Assembly: GCA_040387375.1 (NCBI GenBank)
Contig: JAZKDW010000007.1
Location: forward strand, 1 to 33,571
DNA from: JAZKDW01 sp040387375
GTDB taxonomy: Bacteria; Pseudomonadota; Gammaproteobacteria; Burkholderiales; Burkholderiaceae_D
Length of the DNA stretch: 33,571 nucleotides
Direction: 5' to 3'
A program made the translations under genes and the position numbers. Below, piece after piece: positions 1 through 8,503 of this stretch (positions within the stretch are counted from its first letter, which is position 1; each line of letters begins with the position of its first letter). The notes beneath the pieces are model-generated. The model was not told where the DNA came from. It saw nothing but the letters and a program-made list of their open reading frames with translations, and made no database searches.

Positions 1-36
1 GCTTTTCCTTGCTAATTCAAGAGCTTATGGCTTAAG

Positions 37-112
37 TAAGTGCCATTCGGGTCAGACTCGACATACCTTTCGTGGTAATGGCATTGCTGACGAAGGCATG
101 TCGTGTCTGACC
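37..112. repeat. REP-like element: 20-nt repeat copy plus imperfect hairpin
   Basis: The 20-nt word TAAGTGCCATTCGGGTCAGA (37-56) recurs at 1513-1532 with one mismatch, on the far side of the Fic gene. It runs into an inverted repeat with arms 50-67 and 95-112 (16 of 18 positions pair) and a further short paired part at 68-72/91-94, leaving a loop of about 18 nt. The GGTCAGAC hairpin style resembles repetitive extragenic palindromes mobilised by IS200-like transposases. That assignment is inference; no transposase is visible nearby. Confidence 0.55.
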
Positions 113-218
113 GTCAACCTTACTGCTGCTCAACCGTGATTACCGTGCGGGAGCGCGCCATGTGTATAGGAATTCTCGCTTTCTATATGCATTTATGCAA
201 ATATGTATAAAAAAATCG

Positions 219-256
219 ATTTACTATACATGTCGTCCTTCATATGTATAGTAAAT
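219..256. promoter_or_regulatory. 13-bp perfect inverted repeat upstream of the Fic gene (operator candidate)
   Basis: Arms ATTTACTATACAT (219-231) and ATGTATAGTAAAT (244-256) are exact reverse complements separated by 12 nt. Related TGTATA half-sites occur near 164 and 205, so the AT-rich leader carries a series of them. The inverted repeat lies 35 nt before the start codon at 291. The Fic protein carries a C-terminal winged-helix domain, so autoregulation at this site is a reasonable guess, but no regulator has been shown to bind. Confidence 0.5.
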
Positions 257-290
257 CTGGATTTCTTATACCGTCCCGGACTGTAAATAC

Positions 291-1375
291 ATGATGCCTT
301 CAATCCAACAGCTTGAGCAATTGGATGCGGCGCGTTTCGATGCGCCTGCAATCCTGAAAAAACTGGCCATTAGCAGCCGCCGGCTGGCTGAGCTGAAAGG
401 CATTGCGGGATCGATTCCGCATCAGGGAATCTTGATCAATACGCTGGGCCTGCAAGAGGCCAAGGACAGTTCCGCGATTGAAAACATATCACCACGCACG
501 ACGAGCTGTTCAAGGATGATGTGCTGCCGGAGTCGTTCGCCAATCCAGCAGCAAAAGAGGTGTTGCGCTACCGCCAGGCCTTGCGGGTCGGCTTTGAGCA
601 GGTCCGGCAAAGCGGCCTGTTGACCTCGAACCATATTATCGGGATTCAGGCTGAGCTGGAACAGAACAACGCCGGATTTCGCAAGCTGCCCGGAACTGCG
701 CTGAAAGACGGCGCAGGGCGGACCGTCTATACACCACCGCAGGACCCCGCCGAAATCGTGGCGATGATGCGCGACCTGGAGCGCTTCATCAACGATGGGG
801 AATTGTTTGCTGTGGACCCCCTGATCAAGATGGCCTTGATACACCACCAGTTCGAGAGCATTCATCCCTTTTACGACGGCAACGGCCGCACTGGCCGGAT
901 CATGAATGTGCTGTATCTGGTCAAGGAAGGCTTGCTGGATATTCCAGTGTTGTACCTTTCCAGTCATATCGTGCGTACCAAAGCCGATTACTATCGCTTG
1001 CTCCAGACGGTACGTGTCGAAGATCGCTGGGAGGAGTGGGTGCTGTACATGCTTGAAGCAGTCGAGCTGACCGCCGTGCAAACCAATGCGACCATTCAGG
1101 CGATCAAGGCGGCGCTGATGGATTACAAGCATCGCATCCGCGACGGCTACAAATTCTATAGTCAGGACTTGATCAATAATTTATTCACGCACCCCTATAC
1201 CAAAATCGATTTCATCCAGCATGACTTGCAGGTGTCGCGCATCACGGCAACCAAGTATCTTGATGCGCTGGCAGAGGGGGGCTTTGTGCAAAAGCAAAAA
1301 ATCGGTCGCGGTAATTATTACATCAATGTTGCACTGAATGCGATCTTGATGGGCAAACCGGGGGATGCCGCATGA
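291..1375 (+). pseudogene. Fic-family AMP-transferase with C-terminal winged helix, frameshifted
   Basis: Fic proteins transfer AMP (or another nucleotide moiety) to target hydroxyl groups. The gene reads in one frame from ATG 291 through residue 66 (ending SSAIENI). The homologous continuation (ITTHDELFKDD...) is in the next frame from about 488, so a single base appears to be missing near 486-489. The first piece holds the inhibitory-helix motif (S/T)xxxE(N/G) as S60-x-x-x-E64-N65. The second piece holds the canonical HPFYDGNGRTGR catalytic motif (863-898) and a C-terminal winged helix (about 1180-1340) typical of the Fic_N/Fic/wHTH architecture. A GTG at 521 could start the second piece alone, giving 284 residues with the catalytic core but without the inhibitory helix. 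A sequencing error is the simplest alternative to a true pseudogene. Confidence 0.8.
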
Positions 1376-1515
1376 CGGAGGATCAGCTGGAAAGAAGCGC
1401 TCGCCTGATTGAAAGATACAGACTATATGCACGTCCATGGGCCGAAACGGCACCGGATGGCGACTCGCCTGAATGCCTGCGAGCCGCAATCGACCAGCTC
1501 AACCCAGCGATGTAA
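1372..1515 (+). CDS. Small protein translationally coupled to the Fic gene
   Basis: An ATG at 1372 overlaps the Fic stop codon (ATGA) and opens a 47-codon frame: MTEDQLERSARLIER at the start, then a short acidic, proline-containing tail ending in QLNPAM. The overlap suggests translational coupling. The stop codon TAA at 1513-1515 is formed by the first bases of the second 20-nt repeat copy, so the reading frame may have been cut short by that repeat. I do not recognise the family. It could be a partner of the Fic protein or only a relic. Confidence 0.4.
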   Translation: MTEDQLERSARLIERYRLYARPWAETAPDGDSPECLRAAIDQLNPAM

Positions 1516-1532
1516 GTGCCATTCAGGTCAGA
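1513..1532. repeat. Second copy of the 20-nt repeat flanking the Fic gene
   Basis: TAAGTGCCATTCAGGTCAGA is identical to 37-56 except for one base. With the first copy it brackets the Fic gene and its small partner as a segment of about 1.48 kb. Only the first copy continues into the long GGTCAGAC hairpin. Confidence 0.6.
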
Positions 1533-1622
1533 GACAATTTCTGAATCCACCGCTACTGAGTCATTATGATCTTTCGGCCCAGATTGTGAGTGGTTATTGC
1601 AGCGTCGAGGATTGAAGAGGCA

Positions 1623-1754
1623 AGGGATGGGAACGAATCGGCATTGCTACGTGTTCACTCCGCAGAAACAGAAAAGGGGCCACGCTTGCACGTAGCCCCT
1701 TCAAAATTCTGGCTCCCCGACCTGGACTCGAACCAGGGATCTGCCGACTAACAG
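1623..1754 (-). repeat. Partial tRNA-Asn copy with its terminator (att-like duplication)
   Basis: Positions 1710-1754 match the 3' 45 nt of the intact tRNA-Asn at 3438-3482 with only a few substitutions, running from the CCA end through the T arm to the anticodon loop and then diverging. The similarity continues past the 3' end for roughly another 90 bp, including the tRNA terminator hairpin (about 1675-1700 versus 3404-3428) and the shared word CAGAAACAGAAAA. This is what integration at, or recombination with, a tRNA 3' end leaves behind. The copy lacks a 5' half and cannot make a tRNA. Confidence 0.8.
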
Positions 1755-2021
1755 AACGAGCAAGCTTGGAATTTATGATTTCCAAGTCGAAGATTTTAAA
1801 ATATTTTTCGGCTTGCCACTGTGACGGACTACATTAGCCGAACCTTTATGGGCGGCGCTGCGGCCTCATTTGCAAAGGCCGAATCAGAGCAACGAGTTAC
1901 CGCTGATTTTCGCCGAACCGGAACCGATCATCAAAATTAGGGGAGTCCTAGATAGCACTTCACTTGATCGGTTTGATCGGCAGGTTTCGACCCGGGCCCC
2001 CCTCACAAATTGTGTCTGCCT
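1755..2021. other. Intergenic remainder between the partial tRNA and the Bug receptor gene
   Basis: With 1516-1709 this forms a gap of about 500 nt without a convincing gene. It holds a small hairpin (CTTGGAA...TTCCAAG, about 1765-1786) directly after the tRNA fragment. A short open frame from GTG 1821 to about 1940 encodes roughly 39 residues ending in RRTGTDHQN; I do not recognise it, and it may be the tail of a lost gene. Nothing else could be supported. Confidence 0.4.
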
Positions 2022-2996
2022 TCATGGCGTCGTATCAATCTTCGCATCCTTCACCAGTTTTGACCAAAGAGCCAAGTCGCTTTTAATGATCTTCGAGAAT
2101 TCTTCAGGCGTGCTCGTTCGTGTGTGCACTGGTAAAGTATTTAACTTCTGGACAACGTCTGGCATCTTTATTATTTTATTAATCGCTTCATTCAACTTCA
2201 TGACGACCGCACGAGGTGTACCTGCAGGCGCGAGGAAGCCAAACCAGACTTCGGCATCAAAGTCTTTGACGCCGGCTTCTGCAATTGTTGGCATATTGGG
2301 ATCGTTAGCCGACTTGGTGGAAGATGCTACGGCGAGGATCTTGAGCTTGCCAGCCTTGGCATGAGGCTGCACATTTCCCATGGCGTTAAACATAATCGGG
2401 ACATGACCGCTTACTCCATCGATAACGGCTGGAGCACAACCCTTGTAGCCTGCATGTACCATGTCGATACCGGCTTTCTGTTTGAACAGTTCCCCTGCTA
2501 AATGTTGCGCCGTGCCATTGCCGCATGAAGAATAGGCGAACTTGCCCGGACTTTTTTTAATTAACGCAATCAGCTCTTGAACGTTTGCCACAGGAAGTGA
2601 AGTGTGAACGGCGAGTGCAATCGGCGTAGCGCCGACAATTGCAATAGGTGCGAAATCCTTTTCGACATTAAAGGGCGTTTTTTGCATCGCTGGATTGGTC
2701 ACGATAACATTATTGCCCGCTAAAATTGTGTAGCCATCGGGCGGCGATTTTGCGACATACTCCGCTCCGATATTGCCTGCTGCCCCTGCGCGATTCTCCA
2801 CAATTACTGGCTGGCCCAGCATCTCCGCCAGTTTGGTTGCAACAAGCCTTGCAACTACATCTGATGTACCGCCGGCCGGAAACTGAGAAATAAATCGAAT
2901 GGTTTTTGATGGATAAACATCATCAGCAGCGAAAGCGCTCACCGAACCAACCATCAGGCAACAGGACAGTGCAACATGAGAAAGCTTTTTTAACAT
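2022..2996 (-). CDS. Bug-family (tripartite tricarboxylate) periplasmic receptor
   Basis: This 324-residue protein opens with a signal peptide (MLKKLSHVALSC, cleavage expected after VSAFA) and shows the Bug/TctC hallmarks: YPSKTIRFISQFPAGGTSDVVAR near the N-terminus, then GQPVIVENRAGAAGN, and a G..PI..... core. Family members bind carboxylated or other small organic solutes in the periplasm and hand them to TctAB permeases or act as sensors; betaproteobacteria carry many orphan copies. No tctA or tctB is present here. The start is supported by AAAGGAG upstream of the ATG. The gene is the only one between the partial and the intact tRNA-Asn, so it may be cargo of an old integration. The ligand cannot be told from sequence. 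Confidence 0.9.
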   Translation of the reverse strand: MLKKLSHVALSCCLMVGSVSAFAADDVYPSKTIRFISQFPAGGTSDVVARLVATKLAEMLGQPVIVENRAGAAGNIGAEYVAKSPPDGYTILAGNNVIVTNPAMQKTPFNVEKDFAPIAIVGATPIALAVHTSLPVANVQELIALIKKSPGKFAYSSCGNGTAQHLAGELFKQKAGIDMVHAGYKGCAPAVIDGVSGHVPIMFNAMGNVQPHAKAGKLKILAVASSTKSANDPNMPTIAEAGVKDFDAEVWFGFLAPAGTPRAVVMKLNEAINKIIKMPDVVQKLNTLPVHTRTSTPEEFSKIIKSDLALWSKLVKDAKIDTTP

Positions 2997-3397
2997 TTTG
3001 GTCTCCTTTACAAATATAAACTCGCACCGGTATTTTGGTTAGCATCTCGGGGAAGTATGCGCTGTACGCTCATACTCCTTGGCGAGAAACAATCCATGCA
3101 TACCGGTGTACTAATCTTTATCGGCGTAGCCAGGTTATGCACCTTATCTGAATGCTCCAATCTATGGAGCATTCAGAGCAATATTTCACTTTTCTTCACA
3201 GCCATCCCTTTTCAATCTCTACCGATGTGTCGGTCAGAATGATCTGGAATCACCCTTGTGTCTTCTCTTGCGGCTCCCGATTCCCTCTGATATCCGGGTA
3301 GTTGGCGCCACTTGCTGTTTTTCGGGGCTTGTACGAAAACCGGATTTGGAAGGGTGGGAACGTATTGGCACTGTCACCTCTTCCGGTGTCCAGAAAC
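2997..3397. other. Intergenic region upstream of the Bug receptor gene
   Basis: About 400 nt with no supported gene. It contains the 13-bp inverted repeat at 3147-3177 and, from about 3350, the part of the duplicated segment that also occurs at about 1623-1709. The leader of the receptor gene lies at the left end. Short open frames here look like chance. Confidence 0.5.
3147..3177. promoter_or_regulatory. 13-bp perfect hairpin/inverted repeat
   Basis: TCTGAATGCTCCA (3147-3159) and TGGAGCATTCAGA (3165-3177) are exact reverse complements around a 5-nt loop. There is no adjacent T-run in either direction, so it is not a typical intrinsic terminator. It sits about 150 nt upstream of the Bug receptor start and may be an operator or a leftover element end. 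Confidence 0.45.
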
Positions 3398-3428
3398 AGA
3401 AAAAGGGCCACGCTTGCACGTGACCCCT
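3398..3428 (-). terminator. Intrinsic terminator of tRNA-Asn
   Basis: Read on the minus strand, a GGGTCACG/CGTGGCCC stem (3405-3412 with 3419-3426, one G-U pair) with a 6-nt loop is followed by a run of T (A-run 3398-3404 on the plus strand). It begins about 10 nt after the tRNA 3' end. The structure is duplicated in the partial copy near 1675-1700. Confidence 0.75.
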
Positions 3429-3437
3429 TAATGATTC

Positions 3438-3513
3438 TGGCTCCCCGACCTGGACTCGAACCAGGGACCTGCGGATTAACAGTCCGTCGCTCTACCGACT
3501 GAGCTATCAGGGA
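3438..3513 (-). tRNA. tRNA-Asn (anticodon GTT)
   Basis: The minus strand folds as a complete 76-nt tRNA. The acceptor stem TCCCTGA pairs with TCGGGGA (one U-G), the D arm has AGCTCAGTCGGTAGAGC, the anticodon loop is CTGTTAA with anticodon GTT, the T arm has GGTTCGAGTCC, and CCA is encoded. A partial copy of its 3' 45 nt lies 1,728 bp away at 1710-1754, so this gene is probably the attachment site of an integrated or lost element. Confidence 0.96.
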
Positions 3514-3524
3514 AAAGAAGCAGC

Positions 3525-3554
3525 ATTATAGACTCATGGACCGCGGCTTGTCAA
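3525..3554 (-). promoter_or_regulatory. Consensus sigma-70 promoter of tRNA-Asn
   Basis: On the minus strand TTGACA (3554-3549) and TATAAT (3530-3525) are both perfect hexamers separated by 18 nt, placing transcription start about 5 nt before the tRNA 5' end. This matches the strong promoters expected for stable RNA genes. Confidence 0.85.
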
Positions 3555-3580
3555 AACCAAACAGCGCATTAATGCTGCTT

Positions 3581-3608
3581 TGCGAACAAGTTTGCAAACT
3601 TGTTCGCA
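3581..3608. promoter_or_regulatory. 28-bp perfect palindrome behind tyrB
   Basis: The half TGCGAACAAGTTTG is followed directly by its exact reverse complement, giving a gapless 28-bp palindrome ending 10 nt past the tyrB stop codon. A second inverted repeat (AAGCAGCATTA 3518-3528 with TAATGCTGCTT 3570-3580) sits between it and the tRNA. A tyrB terminator is possible, but no T-run follows. A protein binding site is the alternative. Confidence 0.6.
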
Positions 3609-3618
3609 ATATCACTGC

Positions 3619-4833
3619 TTAAAGTACCTTTGCAATGGCGTCGACGACCTTGTCGATGTTGCGCGAGTTAAGCGCGGCCACACAGATGCGGCCGGTATCG
3701 ACGGCGTAGATCGAGAATTCATCTCGCAGGCGGTCGACTTGTTCCTTGGTCAGTCCTGAATACGAGAACATGCCGCGTTGCTTGATCACAAAATCAAAGT
3801 CATGCGCCGGCGATTTTGCTTTCAATTTCTGGACCAGCAACTCACGCATCTCGCGAATGCGCACACGCATGCCGGCCAGCTCGTCTTCCCACATTGTGCG
3901 CAATTCCGGTGTCGTGAGTGCGGTGGCAACCACTTGTCCGCCGTGGGAGGGCGGGTTGGAGTAATTGGTGCGAATCACACGTTTGAGCTGCGACAACAGG
4001 CGCGCGGCTTCTTCGGCGTTGACGGCGACGATGCTCAGCGCGCCAACCCGCTCGCCGTACAGCGAGAATGATTTTGAAAAGGAATTCGACACGAACAACG
4101 GGCCGCCGGCTTTCGCAAACAGGCCGACAACTTTGCCGTCTTCTTCAATGCCGTCGCCAAAACCCTGGTAGGCCATGTCGAGGAAAGGCACCAGACCGCG
4201 CTGGGTAACAAGCTCGATGACCTCACCCCATTGCGCATCGGTCAGGTCGGCGCCCGTTGGATTGTGGCAGCAGGCGTGCAGCAACACGATAGCGCCGGCC
4301 GGCATTTTCTTGAGGGAATCCAACATGCCGGCGAAATTGACGCCGCGCGTTGCCGGATCGTAGTACGGGTAGTTGTTGACAACGAAGCCAGCGGATTCGA
4401 ACAATGCACGATGGTTTTCCCAGCTCGGGTCGCTGATCCAGACTTCCGAATCAGGAGAAAAACGCTTCAGGAAATCCGCACCCAGTTTCAGCGCGCCAGT
4501 ACCGCCGATTGCTTGCACGGTAATTGCGCGCTTGTCTTGAATAATTGCGCTGTCAGCACCAAATACGAGTTCTTGTACTGCCTTGTCGTAAGCGGCCAGG
4601 CCGTCGATCGGCAGGTAAGTGCGGGGAGACGCCTTTTCCATCAACAGGGCTTCCGACTTGCGTACACATTCCAGCAAGGGCACCTTGCCGTTGTCGTCGT
4701 AATAAACACCGACTCCCAGATTGATCTTGTCAGGGTTTTTATCGGCGTTGAATGCTTCGGTGATACCGAGAATCGGGTCACGCGGCGCCATTTCGATGGC
4801 GGCAAACAGTGGGGCGGAAAGAGGTGTGTTCAT
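3619..4833 (-). CDS. tyrB: Aromatic/aspartate aminotransferase (class I, PLP-dependent)
   Basis: A 404-residue class I aminotransferase that exchanges amino groups between aromatic or acidic amino acids and 2-oxoglutarate, used in the last step of Tyr/Phe synthesis and in Asp metabolism. Visible family marks are NLGVGVYYDDNGKVPLL near the N-terminus, the CCHNPTGAD motif, and the PLP-lysine motif SNSFSKSFSLYGERVG. I chose the ATG at 4833 (MNTPLSAPLF) because family members begin here; an upstream ATG at 4866 would add 11 residues without a better ribosome site. The gene is divergent from uvrB with about 110 nt between them, an arrangement I recall from other Burkholderiales. The symbol tyrB rather than aspC is a judgement from that context; specificity is not readable. 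Confidence 0.88.
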   Translation of the reverse strand: MNTPLSAPLFAAIEMAPRDPILGITEAFNADKNPDKINLGVGVYYDDNGKVPLLECVRKSEALLMEKASPRTYLPIDGLAAYDKAVQELVFGADSAIIQDKRAITVQAIGGTGALKLGADFLKRFSPDSEVWISDPSWENHRALFESAGFVVNNYPYYDPATRGVNFAGMLDSLKKMPAGAIVLLHACCHNPTGADLTDAQWGEVIELVTQRGLVPFLDMAYQGFGDGIEEDGKVVGLFAKAGGPLFVSNSFSKSFSLYGERVGALSIVAVNAEEAARLLSQLKRVIRTNYSNPPSHGGQVVATALTTPELRTMWEDELAGMRVRIREMRELLVQKLKAKSPAHDFDFVIKQRGMFSYSGLTKEQVDRLRDEFSIYAVDTGRICVAALNSRNIDKVVDAIAKVL

Positions 4834-4944
4834 CGTGATAACATCAAAAGTTAGCTGCAAAAGCATGTTCTGCAGTCGGGTTGGAGAGCGCCGGATGGTT
4901 GAATGTAAAGCGCGAATGCAACTTGCAATTTTACCAAAGGTCTA

Positions 4945-7044
<2,100 letters not shown>

Positions 7045-7048
7045 AAAT

Positions 7049-7070
7049 GATGCGGGCTGGCTCCCGCATC
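7049..7070 (+). terminator. Hairpin downstream of uvrB
   Basis: GATGCGGG and CCCGCATC form an 8-bp perfect stem with a 6-nt loop starting 5 nt after the uvrB stop. No T-run follows directly, so it may be a weak terminator or an mRNA-stabilising hairpin. Confidence 0.45.
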
Positions 7071-7107
7071 GATGATTTACAATCGCGTTTTTTGCTAATT
7101 TATTGTC

Positions 7108-7932
7108 ATGTCCAGCTTGCCTTCCTCGACCCGCCAAAAAATACCCGCCGCCATCCTTGATGCACTGACCCTGGCCGATCCAACGTGGCGGCCGGCCTTG
7201 CTGGCGGGTCTGGAGGCGATGGCCGAGGCCGATCCGGCGTATTTGCCGGCCCTGGCAGCGGACCAGTATCTGCCGCAAGGCGGGCGTCTGTTCGCGGCAT
7301 TTGCGCAGCCGCTGGATGCGGTGCGTTTTGTGCTGGTGGGCGAGGGCCCTTATCCGCGGTCGGAGAGCGCCACCGGCGTTTGTTTCATGGACGGGGCGGT
7401 CGGCTCCTTGTGGTCGGACAAGGGTTTGTCGAAACCGGTGAATCGGGCGACGTCGCTGCGCAATTTCATGAAGATGCTGCTGGTCACGGATGGCCAGCTG
7501 TCGCATGAACAAACCGGTGGCGACTTCCTGGCGCACATTGCGCTCAAGGCAGCGGCGCCTGATTCGCCATTCATCCAGACGCTGAGTGAATTGCAGGCGA
7601 ATCTGATCAGGAATGGTTTTTTGCTGCTCAATGCGGCTTTGGTGTTCCGCCCGCATGTGCCGCCACTGAAAGAAGCAAAAGCCTGGCAGCCCTTCCTGCA
7701 GACCGTGCTCGCTGCGCTGATTGAACATGCCGATAAAAAGGACCGGCTTCCACCGACACTGGTGTTATGGGGAAAAGTAGCCGAACTGCTGAGCGCATTG
7801 CCGGAAAACAAGCGCTTTCCGAAAGCAATTGCAGAACATCCGTATAACCTGACCTTCATCGCCAACCGCACCATGCATGACTTGTTCGGGCCGATGAAGT
7901 TGTTATACCGGCAGGACACCGGCTCCTCCTGA
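7108..7932 (+). CDS. Divergent family-1 uracil-DNA-glycosylase-like protein without catalytic Asp
   Basis: A 274-residue protein with the layout of Ung: FVLVGEGPYP corresponds to the water-activating GQDPYH loop, ATGVCFMDG to AHGLCFS, LLLNAALVFRP to LLLN..LTV, and EHPYNLTF to the HPSPLS minor-groove loop. The Asp of DPY, which activates the water in family-1 enzymes, is Gly here (GPY), and the following His is Pro. The fold is probably kept, but uracil excision by the normal mechanism is doubtful. It may be a DNA-binding relative or have another activity. The N-terminal 70 residues (repeated Ala/Asp/Pro helices) are not typical of Ung. The gene follows uvrB in the same direction after 63 nt. 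The ATG at 7108 has no clear ribosome site. Confidence 0.75.
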   Translation: MSSLPSSTRQKIPAAILDALTLADPTWRPALLAGLEAMAEADPAYLPALAADQYLPQGGRLFAAFAQPLDAVRFVLVGEGPYPRSESATGVCFMDGAVGSLWSDKGLSKPVNRATSLRNFMKMLLVTDGQLSHEQTGGDFLAHIALKAAAPDSPFIQTLSELQANLIRNGFLLLNAALVFRPHVPPLKEAKAWQPFLQTVLAALIEHADKKDRLPPTLVLWGKVAELLSALPENKRFPKAIAEHPYNLTFIANRTMHDLFGPMKLLYRQDTGSS

Positions 7933-8109
7933 GCGGGCATGTTTGTAAAGCTTACGGGGAATGGCAGGTTTTACCAATGCTGTTTCACCGGCAAGCCATG
8001 GCGCGCCTAATATTCTCCTCTCTTGCAGGATCTGCTTGCCATTGGTATGAACGTTGCGTTATTTCGCTGATGTTTTTCATGCGAATGACACGCGCCGGAG
8101 TAAATCCAC

Positions 8110-8463
8110 ATGCAACATCCAATGCATCCCGAAATGCGAAAATGCATAGACGCCTGCCAGAAATGCCATAACGTCTGCCTGCATACCGCGATCACACATT
8201 GCCTGGAAATTGGCGGGAAACACATGGAGCCGGTACATTTCCGCTTGATGACAGATTGTGCGGAAATTTGCCAGGCCGCAGCCAACTTCATGCTGCGCGG
8301 TTCTCATTTTCATGATCAGAGTTGCCAGCTTTGTGCCGCGATTTGTGAAGCGTGCGCGCGGAGTTGTGAGCAGATAGGCGGCATGAGCGACTGTGTGCAC
8401 GCCTGCCAGCATTGTGCCGACGCCTGTCGCCAGATGGTCGAGGCCATGGTGGTCAGTCCATAG
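8110..8463 (+). CDS. Four-helix-bundle copper-storage-like protein (Csp/DUF326)
   Basis: A 117-residue protein with 16 cysteines in repeated CxxxC and CxxC spacing along amphipathic helices (C12, C16, C19, C23, C31, C50, C54, C72, C75, C79, C82, C86, C95, C99, C102, C106), plus many His and Met residues. This is the pattern of copper storage proteins, in which Cys residues line a four-helix bundle and bind many Cu(I) ions. There is no signal or Tat peptide, so it should be the cytosolic (Csp3-like) type. GGAG lies about 9 nt before the ATG. The next gene is a Rieske protein 40 nt away in the same direction. Metal content and capacity are inferred from the family. Confidence 0.88.
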   Translation: MQHPMHPEMRKCIDACQKCHNVCLHTAITHCLEIGGKHMEPVHFRLMTDCAEICQAAANFMLRGSHFHDQSCQLCAAICEACARSCEQIGGMSDCVHACQHCADACRQMVEAMVVSP

Positions 8464-8503
8464 TTATTCCAACGGAGGCATCCCGAAATCTGATGCAGAT
8501 GGT

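Noticed and set aside
483..492. Programmed -1 frameshift as explanation for the split Fic frames
   Set aside because: The site GAAAACAT does not form a standard X-XXY-YYZ slippery heptamer and no downstream stem is evident; a one-base loss or a read error is simpler.
422..1132. 236-codon minus-strand frame across the Fic gene
   Set aside because: Antisense shadow; the plus strand carries the HPFxDGNGRxxR motif.
1870..2364. 164-codon plus-strand frame
   Set aside because: Mostly antisense to the Bug receptor gene; its first part lies in the gap but matches nothing I recognise.
3302..3502. Plus-strand frame with the APRPGLEPGTCGLTVRRSTD-type tail
   Set aside because: The tail is the reverse-strand reading of tRNA-Asn, a well-known false protein call.
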